Positions 23,730 to 35,325 of a stretch of 64,000 nt of DNA are shown piece by piece. The DNA is from Lottia gigantea (taxonomy: Eukaryota > Mollusca > Gastropoda > Lottiidae). The notes below the pieces were generated by a model, which saw nothing but the letters and a program-made list of their open reading frames with translations, made no database searches and was not told the DNA's origin. Position 1 is the first letter of the stretch, and each line of letters begins with the position of its first letter. A program made the position numbers and the translations under genes. The stretch covers positions 5,025 to 69,024 of the forward strand of contig NW_008708585.1 of assembly GCF_000327385.1 (NCBI RefSeq), given 5' to 3'.

Positions 23730-26700
23730 CGTAGGTAGATATATGTTTTCTCAAATGCCCTTTATCGGCGGCTTACTTATGAAAAGTACAAAGGCAATAG
23801 GTTGTCGAACAATACTGTAAATGGTTGAAAAACAAAAACAAAAAAAAGAACGACCGTGATCTTGTTGCCATCTCGTAGCTTCCTAGACATTTACAGTTTC
23901 CGCACGTTATACATAAAATTCAGAATTGGGCTAAGATCATTGAAGCCTCTCAGATCAATGATTGTACACACCATTGAGGCGAAATTTATTGAGCCGGAAT
24001 TAATTGGTTTTAAAAGGAATTGTGCTAGACTGGTTTCTATCTTGAGGCATTAGGAGAACTAGTTCGTTATCTCTTCTATCTTTATAATTTGGTAGTTTTC
24101 GACGATCGCCGTCCAACTCTCTTCTAGATGAAGGGAAGATTGCCGACCTTATCCTTTCTCATAAAGACGCTATAGGCATCATTTGATTAGAAATTCTGGT
24201 GATCAAACTAGCGATAATCATAGCTGTCAATTTGAATTGAGACTCCCACGGCGAGCACCTTTTCTAATCAATACACTTGTATTGTTTGTTATGTTCGTTT
24301 CATAATTTCAAGTTAATCCAAGTTGTTTCAGCCAGATAATGGAATCCCTTGACGATGACAAGGATATTGTCTTTATTGTAAATAACAAGTCGTATCGTAG
24401 AAACGATTGGAAAGGTTGAGGAAATTGCATGATTCATCAAATCAACATCATTATGAGGGGGTGTTTTGAATGGAAATGAAAACCTAAGGGAGGTGAAAAT
24501 CAGTAATTGTGCTCGAATTTAATTCGCAGAAAAGCCGTCTGTATAGTTTGACGAAAAGGCTGCGTGAACGAGTGTGTTATCGTGAATATCTTGAATTTGA
24601 CTACTTCGCATCTTTATTTTAATAAATCGTTCAAATTAAGAAAGGTTACGCAATGTGAGGTATAGAAACTTTGGAATTATTCTCTATATATCTTTTCCAC
24701 CAAATTATCTGGTAACCTATATGACCAGCCGAATTAATACCTAGGATCACAGCTTGTAATTCTTTGTCGCTTAGCAAAGATCGTTCAGGTTAAACCAACC
24801 TCAACCAACATGATGTTATAGACGGACATTTAAGTTGCAGGTCCCATTGATTGTTTTGGAATCTGATGAATAATTGCCTCAAATAACAAAGTCTTAAGCC
24901 GTGAACACACGACGTGTACGCGGGTCCGTACAAAATTCGCTACTATTTCCTACTGCATTGATAATCTCGCATCGTAAACCGCACCGGACACCTACATCGT
25001 CTATTCGCACTTTAATTAGTTCTCTGTTTGTGATCCATTGTGAAAGGAAACAGATTTAAACTTCCATTTCAAAGTTAGTTAAATAGCAGTTAAGGATGAT
25101 CCTGAAATAAGATCAATTAGTAGTTTCACACCCTACATTCGGAGAATCATACTGCGCACATCTTAGATCAAACGGAAGTTCATCCACACGGCAAAGTACA
25201 GATTTCTTAGCCAAGAATAACCTAAAACAATCATTGATACAGATCTATAATTGGAGGTTTTTAGTTAACTTTGATTCCAATTTTGTCCAAATTGTTTTTT
25301 AGAGATCAGGACAGATTGACAACGTGTTTTCGACAGGTATTAAAAGCCTGTATATTTGAATGACATAATGTTGAATAACTTGGCCTTCTCGTTGAGTCTT
25401 TTTCTTCACAGTGAGATCATAATGTCAAAAGCTGTTTGGAACTTTGACATTATCTTTAAAATTATGGTTAGCTTAACCTATCCGCTAAATTTAATTAGAT
25501 CTGACTGCATTTTCAGTCTCAAAATCCTCTCAAATCTCTTTATCTTCAACACAAACCAATTCAATTAACTTTTCTCTCTACCATCCCCAATTTACATCAC
25601 ATTAAAAAGTAAGTAGAAGCTTTTAGGATGGTAATTGAATATAACTGTAACGGGTAACGATGTTGCGTGTTTATTGAGTGAAATATGTAAAATTCTATAC
25701 AGAATACCAAAAAACAGACATAAATACGAAGTTGTTTTTGTGCTAATATCTGATATATGATAAGCAAAGATGGTAATTAATTGTTTCAAACTCCATGTGA
25801 AGTGACAAAGCGATCAATAATTCAACAAGTTTGACAGCAGAAAAACATTTTCATATCACGAAACCATTATACAGATTTGATATATCTCTTAAGATTATTG
25901 TTATTTTCAATTATTAGTTTTGTTACAACCTTACAAGAACGATTTTCACAATTTAACAACCACCTGATGTCAAATATATCACCGTATACTGTTTTTTTTG
26001 TTCACGAAAAAACAAAGACACGGTTTCGATTTTGGTCAATATAATTCTGAGATAAAATTCCGGATCTATGACGTACAAAGATTCTATTCGTCTTCCAACT
26101 AATTTAGCCAATCAGAAATAAAAGGGGTAAGTTTGTCGCAAATAATTCGACTAATATTCATGCCGTCATTTTATTACGGAACCATTGTATTGAAATAACA
26201 CAAAATGACTTTCGTCTTGTTATTAGAGCTATGTAAATCCATGCGTTAACAGATAGAAAAAAAGGTGTCGTCAATGGTTATAACGTCGAAAACCTTAATA
26301 CAAAAGGTTACATATCAAATGCTCAAAAACGTAAAAGTAAAAACAATTAGGGGTATAGCGAAAGGCTATAATCTCAATTCGAGTAATGTCCTCAGTCTGA
26401 ATCTGATTTTCATGTTTAAATATGAAATATAAAATGATAAATTGAATGATGTTAAGAGATCAGACATTACTCTTCGACTTCTACAAAAATCAATATTTCC
26501 CTTCGTTTTATATGAAAAACGTAATAAAATCATAAAGATATAAGATCAATCAAATTCGTATAATTAAAGTATACTTTCAGAGACAGCCATAAATGAACGT
26601 TGTTTAAAGGGAATTTAGTAGAAATCACAATTGTTTTCATTTTTCATTCTTAGGGCAAATTGTATTCATATTTACAGAAACTATCCAGATTTGACGAATA

Positions 26701-28550
26701 CAGATTAATCTGACTTACAATATTTTCCTTATATCAGTTGTTTTGCTCCATCAAAATAAATATCATTGCGAGTGACTCTTCCTGGAAAATATATGCCCTT
26801 TTTCGACTGTTCGTCAAGCCATGCTTCTACGACAAGGTCATATTGTTTTCTTTAGTTGTATGTTCAAAGCTGGGTACAGTGACTTGTATTCTATTATGGT
26901 GGTTAGAGTTTATAATTAATGAGAACCCAGGCGAATCTAACTTCCATTACAATAAATCAAGGTTACGGAAACCATCGTGGACATCCCAAGGCATTAGGTA
27001 TAAAAAAAAGATGTGTGCAATGTCAACAGTTAATGGTATCTATCGATTTGATTACATGCAGATGTAGAGTTTTGTTTCCTGTTTTTCTGCGCATGGTTAC
27101 GGCATTCGTGGTATACACAATATAATACAAATCCAGAATTTATAAAGGAAGCTTATCGCAGAGTCGCCACACGTGTGTTTTAGAGGCATAGAGGACGATA
27201 ATTAATCTACTTTAAGGTTTTATTTCTTTAATTAATGGATCGAAATGCACAGCAAATTTAACCCTAACATACCTTTTTATATAACAACGTTACGTTAAAA
27301 GGCTGCAATAAAAAACTACTCAAAGTTCACATCTTCTTCACAACATCAAGCTCTAGCGAGCTTCGTCTTGTACCCTGACTTCAATAATTACTGCCCTGTT
27401 GACATTATAACATTAACTTACTTTTCCTTATAAACAGGATGATTTAAGATTCCCGTTTTAATAGCTCAGTACAATAAATAAAATAAGAAGTCCGTTAATT
27501 GGCTAGACATTATTTTCAAAGTGAAGAAGGACAAGTTTCACATTGGTTTATTTTAGAATTATTTAAAATCAGTTCCTTAACCAGACATAAAAGACCCCTT
27601 TCAGAAATAATGCTAGAAAAATACGAATCTTAACGCCTTGATACGCCACTAAATTTCCATTTCCATAAATTTGATCATTAAGGAGCACAGATAGTTCATC
27701 TAAAAGTTCAACCTACACTAAATGTTGATAAATTTGATATTTTACGGTTCATATTTAATGGGTTACATAAACCTTATTATAAAATGTAAGTATAGACAGT
27801 CTTGCTATTAGTATGCTATTAGTCATTCCCCTTATTTAGACTAAATCGAGAGGTGACACAATTTCTTGTAATTTCAACTATCGATTCTGTCTGAAGACGG
27901 TGAAATCCTAAAACTAATTTTCTTTAAAGATCCAGTTAGAAACTTAGTTCCAAATTTACTGTAATTGAAAGATCTCCAATCGCTTTTATTCCATTTTATT
28001 CCTGATTTGTTCCATCTATTTCAGGCATTTAGATTGCTACAAAAACTTCGTTTAAAGTGCAATGAACTTCTTCAATTCAAAAGCACTGCTGACGCTCCTT
28101 AACGAGTACACACAGAAAACCTATGGTAACGATATTGTGAAAGTAGGAGATTTGTTAATGTAATGTACACAAATCGTTCATGGTTGGAGTAGATAAGAAT
28201 TAAGTCATTTAAATATTTGCTTTAGAGGCTGAAATTTGTACAATGTTGAATTTCAGCTTTCATGAAATCCAACATTAGCTTTTCTGCGATTAAATTAAAA
28301 CGTGTCGGTTAACGTCTTATAGTCATATCTGCTGACTGCTTTTGAAAATGTAAGCAAAGCTGCTGAAAATTTTAGTTCATTTAATTGTAGAATAGCCATT
28401 TAACCAGGCGTCTGACTAGTGTTCTGATAAGTAATCCAGATAGTTGAAAATTATCTTTATCAGTTGTCTGGAAGGAATTAAGCGATTTTCGTACATTTCT
28501 AGTACTTCTGAAGACTATTTACAAATATACAAGACTCAAATCAACCTTCG
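23730..28550. other. non-coding DNA, nothing firmly recognised
   Basis: About 4.8 kb without a supportable gene. The longest frame (26738-27067, 109 codons) shows no family features. A CxxC word near 27020 (KKRCVQCQQ) is faintly like piggyBac transposase ends but too weak to call. Confidence 0.45.
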
Positions 28551-28819
28551 AAAATGGCGATGCTGTCCCTTTAAGGGTAAGTTTAAGTAAGTGAGTATTC
28601 CCTGCGTAAACATTTATTTGTATAATTCAAAAAGTGAAATATTGGAAATCAGAATATTTTTCAAAACGTTATAAAATCAAATAAGTTCACGAAAGAAGGA
28701 TTACTCCCTCTATTGACATTTATGTTGAAAGAACAAAATTATTTTTAATGTTAACAGACACTAATAAATCTGAGCTCATACATCTTCGACTTGTATCTGC
28801 AAAAGCCGCCTGTATCATG

Positions 28820-28935
28820 AACTGCAGCGATTTGATTATACGTCATCGAATACAGCCTATCAGAGTAGACAGTAACATTATGGCTTTTGGTTTACAGACT
28901 TCCTGTCCACGACTCTGGTTGTATTCTATGGCGTA
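28820..28935. repeat. dispersed repeat, family B, copy 1
   Basis: It shares 'atttgatta', 'caatcagag/cctatcagag', 'atggctt.t.gtttacagac' and 'tcctgtc/tctgtca' in the same order with 39040-39140. This marks a second dispersed family of unknown type. Confidence 0.5.
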
Positions 28936-29509
28936 CAATCAAAGCAAATCGCTACATTTACAAACTTAAGTTATACAAAAAAGGTGGCCACTGCAACTAT
29001 TGCATTGTAAAGAAGGTGCTCATAGTGCTCCCCCATTATATTATCTGCCACAACTGTAAAAGATGTTTTTTCCTTCTCTTCCATCTATTTGAAAAATGGC
29101 CTTTTTATTCTAATATATGGAGAGCTTAAAATAAGTTGTTATCTAATATCTAAGAATAATATTTGTGGAGGCCTAAGGCAAGGTAAACAACATCAAGATT
29201 GGTTAATATTCTATTAATTAAATGCACAGATTTAGAATTTTATTTCAATATTTTGTAGACATTTTCATGGTAAACAGATTTTCACGTGCCAAATTTGTCA
29301 ATTTGGGAATGATTGTAAGGTTTTCCAGGAGTAGTAAATTTATCACTGGCAAAAGAAAAAAAAATGGCAATTGCTATTTTCCTGTAAACTGTTTTTCTAC
29401 TCCTACACATAATTGGCTAGGAAATAACAATTTTATTGATTGAATTACTTTAAATAAATAAGGCCACTGAATGAGATATCCATAAGAAAAAATGGTTGAA
29501 GGCCATGGT

Positions 29510-30140
29510 TCACCATGTTTTACTGTTGATTTGTATTTGAATAGTTTTCAAAAGTACTAGAACTGTACGAATATTGCATAATCTCGTCAAATATACCTCG
29601 GGGAGCCATGGCGGCTCAGTGAGTTAGACGCTTAACTTGAAGGTCGAGCTAATACATTCGGATTTTTCAAACCGGCTTCCTCCTGTCGGTGATGCAGGTA
29701 AGAGGGGCTGACATGGAAAAGGCGTGTAGTTCGGATGGGACAATAATCCAAGGTCACGTGCTGTGCACTTTAAAGATCCCTCGACAGTTGGAAATCGAAC
29801 AAAAGCAGGCTTATGCCGCTGTCCTGTCAAAATTTCCCTCATGGCATTGCCCGTCTTCATTAGCCCACATGGTGCAGAAAAGTAGGACGTAAAACTCCAT
29901 TCATTTCATTCCATTGCACTTCAAATATACCTCAAACTAGAAATTTCCGCATTTTCTGTATATGTCTTTTCTATATAGCAGTCGTCATTTTATCTTTCAA
30001 ACGCAGATCATTCTGGACATGCATTTGAAAGCCCAAATTTCGACGGTGAACACTATTACTCATTAGTACAGGTAAAATATCCCGTTTCTAAGACTAAGGT
30101 TGATTGGTCAAACAAATGGTGAATCTGTCCTTTTAAATTA
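29510..30140 (+). repeat. dispersed repeat, family A, copy 3, split by a SINE
   Basis: The left part ends in TCAAATATACCTC at 29599 and the right part resumes with the same 13 bases at 29921. It then follows the family order: 'aaactagaaatttc', 'ctttcaaacg', 'gtgaacactattactcatta', 'tttctaagactaaggttgat' and 'tccttttaaa'. It sits just downstream of the RRP5 HAT gene's 3' end. Confidence 0.75.
29600..29920 (+). mobile_element. complete tRNA-derived SINE with 13-bp target-site duplication
   Basis: The element begins GGGAGCCATGGCGGCTCAGT, with an A-box-like GGCTCAGTGAGTTAGACG, and a degenerate B-box-like GGTCGAGCT. It has a central body shared with at least six other fragments in the window and ends in ATTCATTTCATTCC-type tail repeats. 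The 13-base duplication TCAAATATACCTC flanks it exactly (29587-29599 and 29921-29933). The uninterrupted paralogue at 9400-9430 shows the empty site. This is the reference copy for the family here. Confidence 0.88.
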
Positions 30141-30166
30141 CAAATAGAAACAAATAACTTGAAATT

Positions 30167-30172
30167 TTTATT
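30167..30172 (-). terminator. poly(A) signal AATAAA of the RRP5 HAT gene
   Basis: AATAAA on the minus strand lies 43 bp beyond the stop codon at 30215, in an AT-rich context, and gives that gene a very short 3' untranslated region. Confidence 0.7.
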
Positions 30173-30214
30173 CATGATTTGAAATGTACATTCATTGACA
30201 CAAAAATCAAAGGC

Positions 30215-33200
30215 TTATTCATCTTCATAATATCCCTTGGTTTCCACATATTTCAATGCTTTTTCTTTGATAGCAGCTACTCTATCAGGGCTACCATATT
30301 TATTTTCAAAGTCTAAATATTTTTTAAAAATAAATTTCATCCTTTTTGCATTCATCTTCAAAGACAAAACTCTTTCAAACAGTTTTCTGGAAAAAAATTG
30401 TTTAAAAGCAAATATGGATGATGAACCTACTGAATTAAAAGCATTGACATAACAGTTAAAAAGGTTATAAAAGTTCATACTATTATTCAACATGAACACT
30501 TAAAGGTCATTGTCTGATAGATGTAACCACTTCTGCAGAAGAAAATATTTCCTGTGCCTGAACATGTAAGACATCTGCTTGCTAGTCTTAAGGAATACAT
30601 ACTAGTTTTACAATATGTCTTGTACGTTTTATGTTTCCCTTTCAATGGAATTGAAGACTTAAAATCATTTTTTGCATTGTAGGAAACCTGTCTTTAGCAG
30701 CCCATTACACTTAAAAACAAACTCCTTGATCTCCTATTTTCAAGACACCAAACAAGGGGAGATTACAACTTCAGACCACAATAAATTAGTACTAACCTTG
30801 TGCCATCTAAATCGCCTAATATTCGTATCATATCGATATACACAGACCATAAATCTAATCTTTTTGGATAATTAGTTACTAAATTTTCATACATAGTGCG
30901 ACCTCTCTCACCATCGCCAAATTTTATCTCCATTTGTGCTACTTTACTTATCATTTCAATATCTGTAAAATGAAAAAAAAAAGGAAATTTCACTAGGTTT
31001 GCAAGAGATTTTCATCTGTCAGGCCATGGTCAAATAAAATTGCAAGGTGTCGTTTTATGGGGGGCAAATGTGGCAAATGCCTTTACAATGATTAGCTGTT
31101 TAGACATAAAGCGAATTCTGAAAATACCCCAATCAAATCTTTACCTCACTGTTTTACACAATGTTCAAATTTATCAAAATATAGTAAGTGTAAATACACT
31201 TACGTTCTTTCTTTTCTAAACATTTGAAACATCTCTGTAACAATTTTCTACCGTTATCAAAACGATTATTACGGAAACAAAACTGGACATAATTCAGCCA
31301 TATCTGTTTTTCACCACTGAATTTTTTAACTAGAATTTCATAGAGTTCTTCTGCTTCCTGTAAATCAATGCACTTTTGTAAGAATAGAAATTTGCAGGTT
31401 TATAAAGTTAGATGAGGCACTTTTTACATTATCTAAAGCCCTTTCCCTAGGTTTTTATGTTATCTAAAACCTTTCCCTAGGTTTTTATGCTGTTTAAAAC
31501 CTTTCCCTAGCTTTTTATGTTATTTAAAACCTTTTCCTAGGTTTTTATGTTATTTAAACCTCTAGGTTTTTATGTTATTTAAATCCTTTCCCTAGGTTTT
31601 TATGTTATTCAAAACCCTTTCCCTAGTTTTTTATGTTATTTGAAACCTTTTCTCTAGGTTTTTATGTTATTCAAAACCCTTTCCCTAGGTTTTTATGTTA
31701 TTTAAAACCCTTTCTCTAGCTTTTTATGTTATTTAAAACCTTTTCCCTAGGTTTCTATGTTATTCAAAAACCCTTTCCCTAGGTTTTTAAGTTATTTAAA
31801 ACCTTTCCCTAGCTTTTTATGTTATTTAAAACCTTTCCCTAGCTTTTTATGTTATTTAAACTTCCCTAGCTTTTTATGTTATTTAAAAACCCTTTCCCTT
31901 GGTTATTATGTTATTTAAACCTTTTCCCTTGGATGTGTATTAAGCCTTTGTGATGTTCCTGTGTGATGTTCATTAACAGTAAAACAAAAGTTTACCTCAT
32001 ATTTTTCAGAGCGGACATATATACTGATCATACGTTCATGTATTTTCTTAAAATCACAAAATTTCTTAGCTCTTTCAAATAATTCTTCTTGTTGATCTAA
32101 GGTACCATACATATTCTCAAGATTTAAATATGCCACCCAAATATTTAACTTTTCTTGTTCATCTCTGTAAAAAAAATACTTAGATAATTTCATGCTAAGA
32201 TCATAGTTCCTATTTCTAGTTTTATATATGTAATTTGACCAAGCTGTACTTGGGTACAGATAATCTAAAATATCTCCCTACTAAGAAGATAGTAGAGAAG
32301 ATACTTGTATACCTAAATTGTTTTCCTTGTCAAAAATGGTGGTTTCTTCTGTCTTTAAAATGACTATACCGGGTTAATTTGTAATGGTATAAATCATATT
32401 CCATTGAAAAAAAAAGTTCACAACTTTACCTAAAACTGATAGTGTTTAAAGCCCTTTCTGCTACAGCTCTAGCCTTATCTATTTCTGTACATTCTAGATG
32501 GTAAGCCATATAACGTGTCCAAACTAGAGAACTGTCTGGTGATTGTAAAACTAAACGATCAAAATCATCAGCTGTTTCTAATTCTTCTTTACCTTCTAGT
32601 CTTTTCTTTTCATACTGTTAAATACAATACATAACAATTTATTATACATCTAGATTAAATTTTGCAAAATTCTGTCATTAAAATAAAGCAATATGATGAA
32701 TTTTATAAAAAATTTAATAAAAAAATAATACCTCATATATTTTCTTTTCTTCTGCTATTTTCTCCAATCTAATTTCAGCTCGACTTTTTTCAACTTTCTA
32801 AAAATAAAATTTGACCACAAATCAAATCAAGTGAACCCACTTTTAAACTCTGCCATGAAATATTTCCCTTTTTGACAATAGATCATGACATCATATTCTT
32901 AATGGCCTTTATTACGAAAACCTGTTCTGTGTCTGGTTTGTGACAACTTAACTTTCCTCTTCTGAAGAATCAGTGTGTAAATTACAGACTAAAATTTCTT
33001 CTACAAAATGGTAATTAGCAGTATAACACTTTAAGCCCAAAACTTAACTAATACTACTAACCTTGTCTTCTTCTGAATCTGAATCATCACTACTACTATC
33101 TTTGTCTTTATTAGTACTACTAGTAGGTAATGTAAACTCATCATCCCAACTAAAACCACTAGATACCTTTAATCTTGGTAATTCTGATTTCTACAATAAA

Positions 33201-34039
33201 TGTCAGTATAACTACCACATGAAAATTAATACTAAAAATTGCTTTTATTTCTATGGACTCAAAATTGATTCAAAGTGACAAACCAAGCCACAAAGTATCA
33301 TCAGGTGTTTCAAAAAGATGAGTAGGGCCTATGCTAAGCATGATAAAATAATTGATAGATAACCCTATAGTTTGCTGGCTGATTATAGGTGTGTATCTTT
33401 TGATAATCTTAATTTGGAAAATTATAAAAACTTTATTGACAGAGACTAGGTAATCCTAGGTATCCAGTGTTCTTGAAAATATTAATTTGATAACTACTGT
33501 ACCGGTACCTGTTTTGAATTATGACCACTGCTACTGCTGCTAAACTTTGATGAGGTGAAGGATTTAACTATCTTTGATGCAGGAAATGAATCAATTTTTT
33601 GTTGAAATGGTTTGTTAAGGGGAACATGTTTATGTTTTTTCTTCACCTTCACTTCCCTTTGTGAACCAAGTTTTATTTTTTTGGGTAGGATAATGTCCTC
33701 ATCCTCATTCTTAACACTTTTTTCCTTTACATCAGATTTGATATCACTGTCAAGTTTTCTTTTTTCTTTGCTTAATTTTTTCTTTGACATTTTTTCTTTT
33801 TTACTCTCATCACTAGTGCTTGCTTGTAGTTTATTAGTGTTGGCATTTTTGTTCTTTTTCTGTTGAGTTCTGTCTTTGACAACATCATTAGCATTTCCTA
33901 CCACCATTTTCTTTTTATTCTTGTTTTTCTTCTTAGTTATTGGATTGCCAACTTTATTATTGCTTTTAGTACTAGTACTAGTCAATCCTTCTGTCTTAAC
34001 CTTAGAAACTTGCAATTTCTTTTTCATATTCTTTACCAT
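30215..34039 (-). CDS. PDCD11: RRP5/PDCD11 C-terminal half: Lys-rich linker plus HAT repeats, as a separate gene
   Basis: Eight exons join in phase: 34039-33509, 33190-33062, 32797-32732, 32614-32430, 32164-31996, 31357-31204, 30962-30797, 30386-30215. They give 523 residues. Residues 1-177 are Lys/Ser-rich; 178-220 contain [10 protein letters not shown] and an acidic [10 protein letters not shown] tract; 221-256 are charged and helical; from 257 onward there is a HAT (half-a-TPR) array: [81 protein letters not shown]. Human PDCD11 has near-identical words in the same order. In RRP5 this part serves early 40S/18S pre-rRNA processing in the nucleolus. An in-frame stop lies two codons before the ATG, and an acceptor (TTTTTTTTAG, 34069-34070) precedes it, so a 5' untranslated exon is likely. 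Intron 5 contains a minisatellite. Confidence 0.92.
31424..31925. repeat. ~30-bp minisatellite in intron 5 of the RRP5 HAT gene
   Basis: About 17 units resembling 'aaacctttccctaggttttt' plus 'atgttattt' lie between exons at 31996 and 31357. Units vary by one or two bases and in length (27-33 bp). The array occupies most of this intron. Confidence 0.92.
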
Positions 34040-34068
34040 TAATTAACAATACTGCAGATAGGACTTAG

Positions 34069-34600
34069 CTAAAAAAAACAATAGGGGATTAGAGATATAT
34101 TTATTTTGGTGTTATTAACTTTTGGCATACTTATAATAGTCTCACAACATACAAAAGTTTACAATATTAGTAGCTCAACTTGGCACCTAATCTAACTTTA
34201 CATAGTACCATTTTGACTTTTTCCAGTGGTCATAATGGTAAGATACCAAGTTGACTATGACTTAACCCCATGAGAATGTCCATCTGGGGGAGTAAAGAGC
34301 TAGGGCTTAGCGAATACAACTACGAGAATCCAGGCTAGAGTCACAGACCGAGAGTCGAGGATGTCGATGGAGATGAAATGGTTAACCACAATATAGCTTT
34401 GTGAAAAAGAAAACAAGAGTAGAGAGTGAACTTTGAACGAAAATTAGAAGTTATCGACCAAAATTAATGATCTAAGTTCAATTAACTAGTATGTTTACAT
34501 CTGAAACAATGCTGTTCATGGGCGCAGCCATATTGGACTCTTCATTTAAGAAGGTAGGTTTCACCCAATTAGGTCCTATGTTTTCTATCCGCTTGCTATG
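34069..34600 (-). promoter_or_regulatory. candidate promoter of the RRP5 HAT gene
   Basis: On the minus strand, CCAATATGGCTGCGCCCATG (complement of about 34518-34537) resembles the YY1-type ATGGC core common at starts of animal housekeeping genes. A donor-like ACAGCATTG...GATGTAAAC stretch follows. The acceptor at 34069-34070 could then join a short leader to the coding exon. No S1-domain coding sequence was found anywhere in 34040-35325. The promoter role is inferred. Confidence 0.4.
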
Positions 34601-35081
34601 AAATTTAGTGTCAAAAGGTAAAATTTAATATGTGAACGACCCCATATAATTTCACTGTACCAATATTAGATATGAGGGTGTCATAATTGATACTTGAGAA
34701 ATGTATCACTTTTTATAAAAAATATATGCCATATTATGTTGTTTTGTCATGAAAATGTAATAAAATATTGTTTTATCAGGAACCTTTAATCATTATCATT
34801 CAGGGAATTGTGATTGTATGGAGTTATGTTCCTTTGATAGGCCTACACTTGAGAAAGAATGACTTACAGCTTACAGGGGGAAAAACCATTATGGCATCAA
34901 CACGTTTCCAGTGAGAAGGATTCATAAACTTTTCATGATTGATGTTTTATATTTAGAATTCAAAAGCTTCTAAAGTTATTGATTGAGTAGGCAAGATTTC
35001 CACTTGTCAATTATCCTATGAAATTGTAAGTTCATACATAAGAATTTGGAAATATATTAAACAATAGGGATAGGGAATAGG

Positions 35082-35246
35082 GATGCATGAACTGATTTGG
35101 AACTTTTGCCTGGACAGCAGCATTAGCCTACTTTTTTTCGACTTATAACTTTTGAGGGATCTTTAACATGTACAGCCTGTAGCACACCTGGCCTTGGTTT
35201 ATTTCCCACCTCAACATCTTACTTGCTGAGCCACCATAGCTCCTTA
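35082..35246 (-). mobile_element. SINE fragment with tRNA-like head between the two RRP5 genes
   Basis: It includes the family's 'tttgcctggacagcagcatt' block, 'gagggatctttaa', and at its right edge the complement of GGAGCTATGGTGGCTCAGCA, matching the element's head. The tail is missing or diverged. It sits just beyond the poly(A) signal of the S1 gene. Confidence 0.75.
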
Positions 35247-35278
35247 CAAAGTAGAACATCGTGTTACAAATGAATATT

Positions 35279-35284
35279 TTTAAT
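35279..35284 (-). terminator. poly(A) signal ATTAAA of the RRP5 S1 gene
   Basis: ATTAAA, the commonest variant signal, lies 42 bp beyond the TAA at 35326-35328. That spacing is almost the same as for the downstream HAT gene. It supports a real transcript end between the two halves. Confidence 0.6.
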
Positions 35285-35325
35285 TACAAGTTATACAATG
35301 AACACAAGAAATATCTAGCTTAAAA

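Noticed and set aside
26738-27125. 109- and 68-codon frames with a KKRCVQC word, faintly like a piggyBac zinc-binding end
   Set aside because: Only one CxxC-like word is present; no transposase core or terminal repeats were found.
28553-28585. AAAATGGCGATGCTG, like a housekeeping gene start on the plus strand
   Set aside because: The frame stops after six codons, and the TCCCTTTAA that follows is like the end of a dispersed repeat.
33612-33866. Plus-strand 84-codon frame rich in F, L and S
   Set aside because: It is the antisense of the Lys/Ser-rich first exon of the RRP5 HAT gene.
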